Source of the DNA: Gordonia rubripertincta
GTDB lineage: Bacteria > Actinomycetota > Actinomycetes > Mycobacteriales > Mycobacteriaceae
NCBI RefSeq assembly: GCF_038024875.1
Contig: NZ_CP136136.1
Location: forward strand, 124,001-188,000
Direction of reading: 5' to 3'
Length of the DNA stretch: 64,000 bases
Position numbers and translations under genes: made by a program. Under the pieces are notes generated by a model. That model worked only from the letters and a program-made list of their open reading frames with translations, was not told where the DNA came from and did not search any database. Of this stretch, positions 47,046-59,900 are shown in pieces (positions within the stretch are counted from its first letter, which is position 1; each line of letters opens with the position of its first letter).

Positions 47046-50000
47046 GGCCTTCGGCCGGCCGGTCGATCCGGAGGTGAAGATCGTGTACGCCGCGTGCTGC
47101 GGACGCAGTCGACCACGCCGCTCGGCGTCGGTGACCGGAGCGTCGGCGCCCTCGACCGGCACCGACGCATCGACTGCGACGACCCCGACCTTGTCGCCGA
47201 GTCCGGCGATCGGCTCCGGGGTGGGCAACCCGGCGTGGACGAGAGCGACTGTCGCACCGGAGGTCTCGACCATGTACTCGGCGCGGTCGACGGGCGCGGC
47301 GGTGTCGACCGGGACGTACTGTCCGCCAGCGGTGACGATCGCGTGGATCGCGACGAGGAGCTCCACCGACCGCGGGATGCACACGGCCACCGCGACATCC
47401 GGGCCGATCCCGGCCGCGATCAATTGCCGGGCCAGGGTGTTCACCCGCGCGCCCAGTTCGCGGTAGGTGACGCTCCGGTCCCGGAACACGAGGGCTTCGC
47501 GATCGGGGTACTCGGCGACGCTAGCGGCGAGCGCGGAGGCCAGGTCCTCGGTCGGCAGCGTCCGGGCGAGGCCCTGCTGTCCGGCGGTGATCGACATTGC
47601 TTCGTCGGTCCCGAGGATCGAGACGTCGCCGACCGGTTTGTGCACGTCGGAGGTCAGAGCATCGAGCAGCTTCACGAACCGTGCGGCCAGCGTGCGCACC
47701 GTCGACTCCTCGAAGAGGTCGGTGGCGAACACGACCGCACCCTGCCAGTTGCCGGCGGGCTCGGAATTGACCATGAAGGTCAGATCCACCTGCGCCGGTC
47801 GGCTGTCGATCTCGACACCGGAGAACACCAGGTCGCCCACCGGGAAGCCGGTCGAACGCGCCGCGCCCCCGGGGTCGAGGGTGAGCATCACCTGGGCCAG
47901 CGGCGCGAAGGCCTCGCTGCGCACCGGGTTCACCGCGTCCACCACTGTCTCGAACGGCACGTCGGCGTTCTCGAACGCCCCCAGCGCGGTGGTGCGGGTC
48001 CGGGACACGACGTCGACGAAGGACTCACCGAGATCGATCTTCGACCGCAGCACCAGCGTGTTGACGAACATGCCGATCAGCGGGTCGAGTTCGGGCCGGC
48101 CGCGACCGGCGACCGGGGTGGCGATGGCGATGTCATCAGTCGCCGACATTCGGGCGAGCAGTGTAGCCAGTGCGGCGTCGAGCACCATGAACGGCGTCGC
48201 GCCGGTGCGGGTGGCGACGTCGCCGATGCGGCGGGCCAGGTTCTCCGGGATGGTGAACGCGGTGGCCCCGCCCCGGCCGGTGGCGACTCTGGGCCGCGGC
48301 CGGTCGTAGGGCAGTTCGAGCAGGTCTGGCATCCCGGCGAGTGCCTCGCGCCAATATCCGAGCTGCCTGCCGATGACCGACTCGGCATCGTCGGGCGAAC
48401 CGAGGACCTCGTGCTGCCAGATCGCGAAATCCGCGAATTGAACGTCCAGCGGCGCGAATTCGGGAGCAAAGCCCTCGTGCCGTGCACTATAGGCGGCCAC
48501 CAGGTCGGAGATCAGCGGACGCAGGGACTCACCGTCGGCGGCGATGTGATGGATGACGATCGCAAGCACGTGTTCGTCGGTGCCCACGGGCCACAGCCGG
48601 ACCCGGATCGGCCAGTCGACGGCGAGGTCGAATTCGGTGGTCACCGCGGCCTGGATGTCGGCCATCGACTCGGCGACACCCCAGTCGAGACGCCCCGCGA
48701 CGTCCGCGGCGTCGGCGACCTCCTGGAACGGCACGCCGTCGATCGCCGGGAACGTGGTGCGGAGCACCTCATGTCGCATCGCCAGGTCCACGAAGGCGGC
48801 GCGCAGCGCGGGAACGTCGAGAGGTCCGGACAGTCGCAGTACGTTCGGCAGGTTGTAGGTGGCGTTGCCGGGTTCGAACCGGTTGATGAACCACATGCGC
48901 TGCTGCGCAAACGACAGCGGGACACGATCGGGCCGCGGCTGGACGGCGGAGATCGGCGGCAGCGCCGGACTCCGTCCCGCGACCGCCTCGACGAGTTCTC
49001 GGACCGAGGGGGCATCGAACACGTCGCGGACACGAACCTCGGCATCCAGTGCAGCCGCCACGCGCGCTGCCAGTCGGGCCGCGTTGAGGGACGTACCACC
49101 GAGATCGAAGAAGGACTCGGTGACGCTGACCTGCTCGACGCCGAGGAGGTCGGCGAACACTGCCGAAACCGCTTCTTCGTCGGCACCGACCGGCGCTACG
49201 ACGTCGACTCCGCCGAAGTCCGGTGCGGGCAGACGCTCTCGGTCGACCTTGCCCGCCGCGTTGACCGGCATGTCGTCGACCAGTGTCCACACACCCGGGC
49301 GCATGAACGGGAGCAGACGTTCGGCGGCGTGGTCGCGCAGCGAGTTCACCGTGACGTCGGCGTCGGCAGTGACGTAGGCGACGAGACTCTGTGCGCCGGT
49401 GGGAGTCTCGAGGACCGTGACGACGACCTCACGGACACCCGGCGCCGACGCGATCACCGACTCGATCTCGCCGAGCTCGATGCGCTGGCCGCGAAGCTTG
49501 ACCTGGAAGTCGACGCGTCCGAGGTATTCGATCTGACCGTCGGCGCGCCAACGCACGATGTCGCCGGTCCGGTACATGCGCGATCCGGCGGGTCCGCTCG
49601 GGTCCGCGACGAATCGTTCGGCGGTCAGACCCGGGCGGCCGATGTAACCGCGGGCGATCTGGATCCCGCCGAGGTAGAGCTCGCCCGCCACGCCGACCGG
49701 CACCGGATGCAGTCGCGCGTCGAGGATCTGGGCGGTGGCGTGCGGGGTCGGGATGCCGATGGGGACCGTCGACAGTCCCGAACCGACTTCGGCGATCGTC
49801 GAGTAGATGACGGTCTCGGTCGGGCCGTACTGGTTGTGGAGGGTGGCCTGCGGCCACACGCGGTGCATGGCGTCGGCGAGTGCCGGGGGCAGCGCCTCAC
49901 CGCCGAGCTGAACGGTTCGCACCGATCGCATCGCCGCGAAGTCGTCGTCGGACAGTTCGCCGAGCATCAGCGAGAGCATCGACGGCACCATCATGATCGA

Positions 50001-53000
50001 GGTGACACGATGCCGGATCACGTAGTCGCGCAACGCCCATGGGTCACGTTGCTGACCCTGTCCGACGATGACGAGGGCGCCCTGACTGATGACCGGACGG
50101 AACAGGTCGAGCACCGACGGGTCGAAGGTGAAGTCGAGTACGGCCAGGATGACGTCGGCCGACGTGAACTCGTGGTCGAGATGATCGGCGTGCAGCATCG
50201 CCATCGCGGCACGATGAGAGACGGTGACGCCCTTGGGCTTACCGGTCGAACCCGAGGTGAAGATGGTGTACATCGCGTGGTCGGCGTGGAGCGGGGCGGT
50301 GCGGTCGGCATCGGTGATGGTCGACGTGTCACCGGTCAGGGGCGCCGAAGCGTCGACCTCGACGACCCTCACGGCCGGCGCGACGCGGTCCGCCGCGTCG
50401 CGCGCGTGCGCCGACACCACGAGCACGTCGGCACCGGTGGCGTCGAGGATGTAACGGACCCGTTCCGCGGGCGCGTCGACGCCGATGGGCACGAAATGAC
50501 CCCCGGCGGCGATCACCGCATGCGAAGCGATCACCATCTCGACCGACCGCGGCAGCGAGATCGCAACCGGGACATCGGGACCGACGCCGAGGGCGATCAA
50601 CTGGCACGCAAGCGCATTCGTGCGATCGGTGAGCTCTGCGTAATCGACCGTGCGTTCGCCGTCGATCACTGCGGTGGAGTGCAGGAACGACGGCTCGACC
50701 TTCTCCACCAGATCGGCGAGAGTGCCTGTCGCGAGCCCGAGTTCGCGGGACGTCGTCGCTCCCGACCAGTCCGCGATGGCGGAGTGCTCGTCGGCTTCGA
50801 GCAGTTCGATGTCGCCGACGAGTACGTCGGGGTCGGCCACCGCTGCGGCCAGCACCCGGATCAGTCGGTCGGCCGTCGCACGGACCGTCCCCTCGTCGAA
50901 GAGATCGGTCGCGTAGGTGACCGACCCGGACCAGGGGTCACCGGCGGGCGCGGTGTAGACACCGAAACCGAGGTCGACCTTGGCGAGGGTGGGTCCGTCC
51001 TCCACCGGGGACACGACCAGTCCGTTGGGCAGTTCGGCCGACTGCTGACCCGCCCCCTCTTCGACGCTCAACCACACCTGGGTCAGCGGGGCGAACGCCG
51101 CACTGCGGACCGGATCGACCGCCTCGACAACCGATTCGAAGGCGACGTCGGCGTGTGCGAACGCGGCCAGGTCGGTGTTGCGGACGTCGGCGAGCAACTC
51201 GGCGAAGGTCGCCGATCCATCGATGTGTGACCGCAACACGAGCGTGTTGACGAACATGCCGACCAGGGGCTCGAGTTCGCGCCGGCCGCGCCCGGCGAAC
51301 GGCGACCCGATGGCGAGATCGTCGTCGCCCGACAGCCGTGCGAGTACGACGGCAAGGGCCGCGTGCACGACCATGTACGGGGTGACGCCACGCTGGGCGG
51401 CCAGTCTCGAGATGCCATCGGTGACATCGGCAGGGATGTCGAAGGCGGTCTGTGCGCCCCGCCCGCTGGCGGTCTGCGGGCGCGGCCGATCCGTCGGCAG
51501 CTCCAGCACGTCCGGCAGGCCTGCCAGCTGCTCGGTCCAGTAGGCGAGCTGCCGGCCGACCACCGACGACGGATCGTCCGGGGAGCCCAGGACCTCACGC
51601 TGCCACAGCGCGAAGTCGGCGTATTGCACCTCGAGCGGCGCGAAAACCGGGGACTCGTCCGTCGAGCGGGCGAGGTAGGCGGTGACCAGGTCGGAGACCA
51701 GGGGCGCGAACGACTCGCCGTCGGAGGCGATGTGGTGCATGACCAGCGCGACCACGTGCTCCTCCGGCGCAGCCTCCCAGACACGCACTCGGACGGGCCA
51801 TTCCCGCTCCAGCACGAATCCGCTCGACACCGCGGCCTCGATGTCGGCGAGCGAGCCGACGTGTCGCCAGTCCAGGTGCTCACCGATCTCGGAGACCTCG
51901 TGCACCAACTGGAACGGCGCGCCGTCGGCCGCCGGGAACGTCGTCCGGAGCGTCTCGTGACGGGCCACGACGTCGACCACCGCGGCGCGCAGCGCCACCG
52001 CGTCGAGGTCACCGCTGATGCGCAGGACCACCGGGATGTTGTACATGCCGCTGGCCGGGTCGAGCTGGTTGATGAACCACATCCGCTGCTGCGCATACGA
52101 CAGCGGCACGAGCTCTGGACGCGGGTCCACGCGCCGGACCGGCGGCAGCGCGGATTCGCGACCCCGGACCGCGGCCACGAGTTCGCGAACGCTGGGCGCG
52201 TCGAAGACGTCGCGCACCGAGACGGCGACGCCGAGCTCGTTGGAGATCCGGGCCGCGATGCGCGTGGCGGACAGGGAGCTGCCACCGAGGTCGAAGAACG
52301 ATTCGGTGACTCCGACCCGGGCGAGGCCGAGGAGTTCGGCGAAGAGTTTGGCGACGGTTTGCTCGTCGGCGGTCTCGGCCGCCACGTACTCGGTCGCACC
52401 GAAGTCGGGCGCCGGCAGTGCACGACGGTCGACCTTGCCCGAGCTGTTCAGTGGCATCGAGGACAGCCGGACCCAGGTGCCCGGCCGCATGTATTCGGGC
52501 AGTCGCGCGGCGACGCCCTTGGCGACCGCGTCGAGATCGACGTCGTCGGGTGACAGATACCCGACGAGCACCTGACCGCCGGGGCCGTCGACAACCGAGG
52601 CGGCCGAGTGCACCACGCCGGGGCCCGCCGCGATGGCTGCCTCGACCTCGCCGAGCTCGAGTCGCTGACCGCGCAGCTTCACCTGGAAGTCGGTGCGGCC
52701 GAGGTACTCGATGGCGCCGCTGCGATTCCACCGGACGAGGTCGCCGGTGCGATAAAGGCGTGAGCCGGGTGCGCCGAACGGGTCGGCGACGAAACGTTCG
52801 GAGGTCAGATCCGACCGCGCCGCATAGCCACGCGCGACCTGGACGCCACCGAGATACAGCTCTCCCGGGACACCGGCCGGGACCGGGTTGAGGGACGAGT
52901 CCAGGATGTAGGTCTGGGGTGTCGGGAACCGGGACGCCGATCGGCACGTTGCGATCGCCGAGGACGACCGGCTGGGCGGTGACTTCGACGGCCGCCTCGG

Positions 53001-53961
53001 TCGGTCCGTAGAGATTGTGGATCTCGAGATCCGGCAGGGCGGCGAGCGCGGGTTCGGCGACCGCCGCGGTGAGGGCCTCACCCGAGGTGAACAACAGCCG
53101 GAGTCCGGTGAGGTCGGCGAGCCGGCCGCCGAGGACATCGCTGAACGCCGAGAGCATCGACGGGACGAAGTGCACGACCGTCACGGACTCGGCCGCGATG
53201 AGGTCGGCGACGTATTCGGGGTCGCCGTGGCGACCCGGATCGGCGATGACCAGGGTGGCCCCGAGACCGATGGGCAGGAACAGTTCCCCCACCGACACGT
53301 CGAAGGTGATCGGTGTTTTCTGGATGAACACGTCGTCGGCGGTCAGCGAGTACCAGTCCCGCATCCAGCGGAGCCGGTTGGCGACTGCTCGGTGCGAGAC
53401 GGTGACGCCCTTGGGACGCCCGGTCGAGCCGGACGTGAAAATCGTGTACGCGGCGGTCTCGCCGCGAACCGGCGAGAGGCGGTCGGCGTCGGTGATCGGG
53501 GTCGCATCGGGTGTCGGGCCCTTGCAGTCGACGGTTCGGACCGCGGCCATCCCTTCGTACCGATCGCGCGACGCCGCGGCGTCGTCCCGGACCAGGACGA
53601 GCCGGGCTCCAGAGGTCGCGACCATGTAGCGGAGTCGTTCGTCGGGGAGCTCTGCGTCGAGCGGCACGTAATGTCCGCCGGCCTCGGTGATCGCGTGGAC
53701 GGCGACGAGGAGTTCGACCGACCGCTCGATCTGCACGCCCACTGCGACCTCGGGGCCGACGCCGGCGGCGATGAGCTCGCGCGCGAGGTCGGCGACCCGT
53801 GCCGTGAACTCGTCTCGCGACACCCGGCGATCACCGAAAACCAGAGCCGGTGTCGACGCGGTCTGTGTCGAGGTGTGCGTCCTGGTCAGCTCCGACACGT
53901 TCGGTTGATTCTCCTCGTTGTCCCCGGTGCGGCCCCCGCCATGTTCTCTGCCGTTCCTCAT
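46950..53961 (-). CDS. Nonribosomal peptide synthetase A-T-C-A-T-C-A', frameshifted and 3'-truncated
   Basis: ATG 53961 overlaps the stop of the upstream NRPS gene (ATGA). The protein starts with a short Gly/Asn linker and goes straight into an A domain. Order by nucleotide position: A 53870-52390 (FTSGSTGRPKG), T 52400-52180 (GGSSLSA), C 52130-50780 (HHIASDG), A 50720-49200 (FTSGSTGKPKG), T 49200-48980 (GGTSLNA), C 48950-47600 (HHIAADG), partial A 47560-47050. True NRPS sequence ends at FTSGSTGRPK near 47053; the last about 32 codons to 46950 are antisense of the sigma-factor gene. One extra G in the run at 52916-52919 breaks the frame inside A1; removing it gives about 2336 continuous residues. 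Codes by eye: DVGHFSLVEK (serine-like, with W to G) and DPLMQGQIYK. No TE. Confidence 0.82.
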
Positions 53962-56900
53962 CGGACATTACCTGTCGCGAACTCGATCAAGGTCGCCGCC
54001 ACAGAGCCGTCCGACGCGCCCCGCGACCAGTCGAGGACCTCCTCGCGTTCCTCGCGGGACATGAGCGGGGCCTGGGCCACAAGCGCCTCCGGCCGCGAGC
54101 TCAGGTGGTCGAGTACGGCGACGAACCGCTCGGCCAGTCTCCGCACGGTCTGCGCGTCGTACAGGTCGGTGGCGTAGACGAGGCGCACCTCTCCGTCGCC
54201 ACCGCGGTTGGTGCCGACGGTCAGCGTGAGGTCGTACTGTGCCGGAACCACCGGGGACTCCACGGGGGTGACGGTCAGCTCGCCTGCTTCCGCATGCCTG
54301 TCACCGCTCTCGGCCGCGGTCTGGTCGACGACGGTCACCATCACCTGTGCGAGCGGGGCGAAAGCCTGCGAACGCACGGGCTGGACCCGTTCGACAATGG
54401 CCTCGAAGGGCACGTCGGCGTGGGCGAAGGCCTCGAGGTCGACCGAACGCACCTCGTCGAGGAGGTCGGCGAACCGGCCCCGGGGCGAGACCGGCGTGCG
54501 CAGCACGAGGGTGTTGACGAACATGCCGACCAACGGTTCGAGAGCCTGCTGACCACGGCCGGCGATCGGGGTCGCGACCGCGATGTCATCGGTTGCCGAC
54601 AACCTCGACAGCAGCACCGCCAGCGCCGCGTGCACGACCATGAACGGGGTCACGCCGCGCTCGCGAGCCAGTTCGTCGACACGCGTGCTCACCTCGGCCG
54701 GCAACGGCACCGTCTCCATCGCGCCCCGGTGCGAGGCGACCGTCGGTCGTGGGCGGTCGGCCGGCAGGTCCAGTACGTCGGGCGCCCCGGCGAGTTGCCG
54801 CGCCCAGTACTCGAGCTGCTGCCCGACCACCGACGTCGGGTCGTCCGGCGACCCGAGCGCACTGCGCTGCCACAACGCGTAGTCGGCGAACTGCACCTCG
54901 AGCGGCGTGAACTGCGGTGCCCCGCCGGCTGCCCGGGCGAGATACGCGCCCACTATGTCGCCGATCAGCGGTCGCATCGACTCACCGTCGCCGACGAGGT
55001 GATGCAGTACGGCCAGCAGGATGTGCTCGTTGTCGCCGACCTTCAGCAGGCGAACCCGGAACGGCGGTGCTGCAGCGACGTCGAATCCGGAACCGGCGGC
55101 GGCGACCAAATCCTCCTCGCCGGAGGCGATCGCCCAATCCGGCTCGGCCGCTGGTGAATCCGCGGCGTGGACCAGCTGGGACGGCTCGCCGTCGACGTCC
55201 GGGAAGGTCGTCCGCAGGACTTCGTGGCGGGCCACCACGTCGTGCACCGCCGCCTCGAGGGCGGGCACGTCCAGGCGACCGGACAGGCGGACGCCGACCG
55301 AGATGTTGTAGGTCGGGGCTTCCGGTTCCAACTGGTTGATGAACCAGATTCGTTGCTGTGCGAACGACAACGGGACGCGGTCCGGACGTGGGGTCACCGC
55401 GGTGACCGGCGGCAGCGCGGAGGTCTCGAAGCCGCCGACGGCCTCGGCGAGGGCGCGGACGGAACCGGCCTCGAAGACGTCGCGAACCGAGACGGCCACA
55501 CCGAGCTGATCGGACAACCGGGCTGCGAGCCGTGCCGCCGAGAGCGAGTCGCCGCCGAGTTCGAAGAAGCTCGATGTCGCCGAGACGAGACCGGCGTCGA
55601 TGCCGAGGACGGATGCGACCACGTCGGCGATCGTGCTCTCGGTGCCGGCCGCCGGCGCGACGTACTCGCCGGCCTCGAGAACGGGCTCCGGGAGGGCTCG
55701 CTTGTCGAGCTTGCCGACCGGCGTCAACGGCAGTTCGTCGATCACGGTGAACGACGAGGGCACCATGTACGCCGGCAGGCGACGACCTGCGAAGGTCTTC
55801 AGCTCGGCCACCTCGACCGTGCCGTCGGCCGGGACGATGTAGGCGGCCAGCGCCGTCGCCACGGAGCCACCGACACCGAGGACCACGGCGGACTCGACTG
55901 CGTCGTGCTCGGCGAGCACGGCCTCGATCTCACCCAGCTCGATGCGCAGGCCGCGCAGCTTCACCTGGTCGTCGGAACGGCCGGTGTACTCGAGGGTCAG
56001 GCCGCCGGTTTTCGCGTCGGGTGTCCACCGGACGACGTCACCGGTGCGGTACATCCGTTGTCCGGCTTCGCCGTACGGGTTGGCGGTGAACCGCTCGGCG
56101 GTGAGGCCGGACCGATCGAGATAGCCGCGGGAGAGTGCACCCCCGGCCACGTACAGCTCGCCCGGCATGCCGACGGGGACCGGTCGCAACCGGTCGTCGA
56201 GGACCATCAGATCCACCCCGCCGATCGGACCACCGAGGCGCACCGGGTCGCCCGGCTGCATCGCCGCCGAGATCGTGATGCCGATCGTCGTCTCGGTCGG
56301 GCCGTACAGGTTGTGCAGCTGCGTCGCTCCGGCCCACCGGTCGACGATCGGTTGCGGCACCGCTTCGCCGCCGGCCGCGATCACCCGAAGACTCGGCACC
56401 GCGGCCGGATCCATCGTCGAGAGGACCGACGGCGTCAGGAACGTGTGCGTCGCACCGTGTTCGGCGATGAACTTCTCCAGCGCTGCCCCGCCGACCGCTT
56501 CCGACGGGCGGTAGGCCAGCGTGCCCGAGTTGACCGTCGCCAGCAGGTATTCGAGCACCGATGCGTCGAAGCTCGGTGAGGCGAACCCGAGCACCACCGG
56601 GGCGTCGCCGGCATCCAGGCGTTCGGATTCCTGACGGGCGAAGTTCGCCAGCCCCGAGTGGGTGACCGCCACGCCCTTCGGGCGGCCGGTCGACCCGGAC
56701 GTGTAGATGACGTAGGCGAGGTTCGCCGCGGTCACGTCCCCGAGGCGCTCGGTCTCGGTGATCGGGCCGGCGGGCGCGGCGGCGATCTCGGCTGCCACCG
56801 AGTCGTCGTCCAGTCGCACCCACTCGAACCCATCGGCCGGCAGGTCACCGGTCTCGACAACCGACAATCCGAGTACCGCACCGGAATCCTCGATCATCGA

Positions 56901-59900
56901 CGCGACGCGCTCGGCCGGATAGTCGGGGTCGATGGGCACATAGGCGCCACCGGTCTTCGCCACCGCCCAGATGGCGGTCAGCAGTCGAGCCGAGCGGCCG
57001 ATCGCGAGTGCGACGGCCTGCTCGGGTCCGACGCCGTGACCGATCAACCAGCGGGCCAGGCGGTCCGAGGCCTCGTCGAGTTCCCGATAGGTGAGTCGTG
57101 CACCGGCACCGTCGACGACGGCCGTGTTGTCGGGTGCGCGGCGTACCGCGGCCCGGAACAGCTCGGACAACGTCACCGGGTCCGTCGCCGGTCCACCGGT
57201 CACAGGTGCGAGTGCGGCACCGGCCTCTGCCGACAGGAGCGGCAGACGGGCGCAGGTGTTCTCGGGAGCCTCGGCGATCGCCCCGAACAGCTCGGTCAGC
57301 ACGTCCGCGAAGATCGCGACCTGCTCCGGTGTGAACGCAGTCGGCAGGAACTTGATCTTCAGCGCGAGCTCGGCGCCGCGGCGAGACGCGGACAGGTTGA
57401 GCGGGTAGTGCGTCGCGTCCGACGTCTCGGCGCCCACAAGTTGCAGCCCGCCGGCCGACGACGCGTCGATGCCGGCGACCGAGTCGACGTTCACCGGGTA
57501 CGACTCGTAGACGGCGAGGGTGTCGAACAGCGTGGGCAGTCCGGTCTGGGCGACCAGGACGGGCAGTCCGATCTGCTGGTGGTCGAGGACCTTCACCTTG
57601 TCGTTCTGCATCGCGGTCAGCGCGTCGACCACCGTGGCGTCGGGATCGACGTCGACGACGGCCGGGATCGTGTTGATGAACATGCCGACCATCGACTCCA
57701 TGCCCTCGATGTCGGGCGAGCGGCCGGAGACCGTCTCCGCGAAGGACACCGTCCGGTTGCCCGTGAGACGAGAGAGGAACACCGCCCAGGCGAACTGGAC
57801 GACGGTCGACATCGTGGTCGAGTTGTCCCGTGCCAATGCTTCGAGACGTTCGGTCACGTCGACGTCGACGGTGAACTCGAAGTCGCGGGGCGGAGCGTCC
57901 GCGGCGGGCTCGTGACCGGGTGCGACCAGTGTGGGCTCGGTGACGGGCGCGAGCACCTCGCGCCAGGCGGCGAGGCCGGCGGCGGTGTCGGTCGTGGCGA
58001 CCGCACGCGCGTGGTCGGCGAAGTCGCGCTGGGATGCACCCGGCAGCGACCCCGTGAAGGTCTCCCCCGTCGCGTACAGCGAGAGGAGATCGGCGAGCAC
58101 GAGCGGACTCGACCAACCGTCGATCAGCAGGTGGTGGTTGGTGATGACCACCTCGGCACCGTCAGCGTGCTCGATCAGCACCGTGCGGATGAGCGGTGGC
58201 TGGGCCATGTCGAACGGCTTCGCCCGCTCCTCGGCGATGACGGCGTCGACCCGGCTCTGGCGCGCTGCGGGGTCGTCGGCTCGGAGGTCGACGACCCGCC
58301 ACGGCACGTTCACCTCGGCCGGCACAACGGTGACCGCTGCGCCGTTCGACAGCCGTACGAAGCCCGAACGCAGCACCCGCTGACGGTCGAGAAGCTGTCC
58401 GAGCGCTGTCCGCAGTCGGTCGGCGTCGATGTCACCGGTCAGCGTCAGGACGGTCTGCGTGACGTAGACGTCGATGCCCGCGTGGTCGGCACCCGCGTTG
58501 CTCGCGAGGTCGGCCTGGAAGAAGAGGCCCTGCTGCAGCGGGGTCAGCGGCCAGACGTCGACTCCGGGGTACTGCTCGGCGAGACGGTCGAGGTCATCCT
58601 GCGTGACCTCGACACCGGGCACATCGGCGCGGCTGAGGCCCACGTCCGCACCGCCGGCGACGAGTTCTGCGACGGCGCGCAGTTCCCGGTGCCAGCGCTC
58701 GGCGATGTCGGTCGCGGCGGCCTCGTCGAGGACGTCGCGGGCGTAGGTGACCGTCGCCTCCAGCTGCTTCTGCTCGCGTCCGGCCGTGCTGATGTTGATC
58801 CCGAAGACGCTCGGCGATCGCATCGCACTCGACACCGTGGGCGGGAGGTGCGGGCCGTCGGACGCCGGTAGGAACTCGTCCGGCGTCGTGTCGGTGGTCG
58901 GGGCGGTTCCACCGCCGAAGAAGTTGTACAGGATCGACGGGAGCGGGCGACGCGCGAGCTCGCCGTCGGAGTTGTAACGGAGGATGCCGAAGCCGACCCC
59001 GCCACCCGGACGGGACACGCGCATGTCCTTCGCCGACTTGATCGCGCGGACGACGTCGCTCGACGGGTCGACGGCCAGCGGGGTGATGCTGGTGAACCAG
59101 CCGACCGTCCGGGACAGGTCGATGGCGCCCCCGTCGCCGGCGATGCTCTCGTCTCGGCCGTGGCCCTCGGTCGACACCGCGACCGGTCCGTCGTCGGCGA
59201 TCCCGTTGTCGAGTTGCCACGAGCGCACCGCTCGCGCGAGCGCTCCGAGCAGGACGTCGTCGACGCTGCTCCCGAACGCCTGGGGAACCGCGGTCAGGAT
59301 CTGTCCGGCGACGTCATCGACCACGTAGGTCAGCGAGGACTCATCGCCCCACCGGTGGAGGGATCGGTCGGCGGCGTCGCCGAACGAGGTCGGTCGCGCC
59401 GGCAGTTGCTCGAGCCAGTAGTCGGCCTCGCCCGCACGAGCGTCCACCTGGTCGGCGAGGAGATGCGCGATCCGGCGTGCGGACGTGCCCTCCGGGCGGA
59501 GTTCGATGGGCCGGCCGGAGGTCTGTTGTGCCCACGCCGTGACGAGATCCTCGACGAGGATCGGCCACGACACGGCATCGACGCCCAGGTGATGGATCGC
59601 GATCACCAGGCGACGCCAGCCGTCGCCGTTGACGACCGCGGTCCCGAACAGGGAGCCGGTTACCGGATCGAGCGCGTTCAGCAGTTCGCGATGCGCGTCG
59701 AGGAGGGCCTCGGCCATCGGTCCGGCGGCGTCGATCTCGTGAACGGCCGGCACGGTTCCCGCGCCGGCGGTCAGATTCCACTCGCCACTGTCCCGCGTGA
59801 GGACAGCAGTCAGCATCGGATGCGCTGCCGCGACGGCTTCGACGACCGCCTGCAGGTCGGTGACCTCGGCATCTCTCGGGAAACCGAACACGAGCGGCTG

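Noticed and set aside
46812..51230. Very long plus-strand frame beginning with the sigma factor and running through the NRPS antisense
   Set aside because: Only the first about 78 codons resemble a protein family; the rest is a shadow of the minus-strand NRPS.
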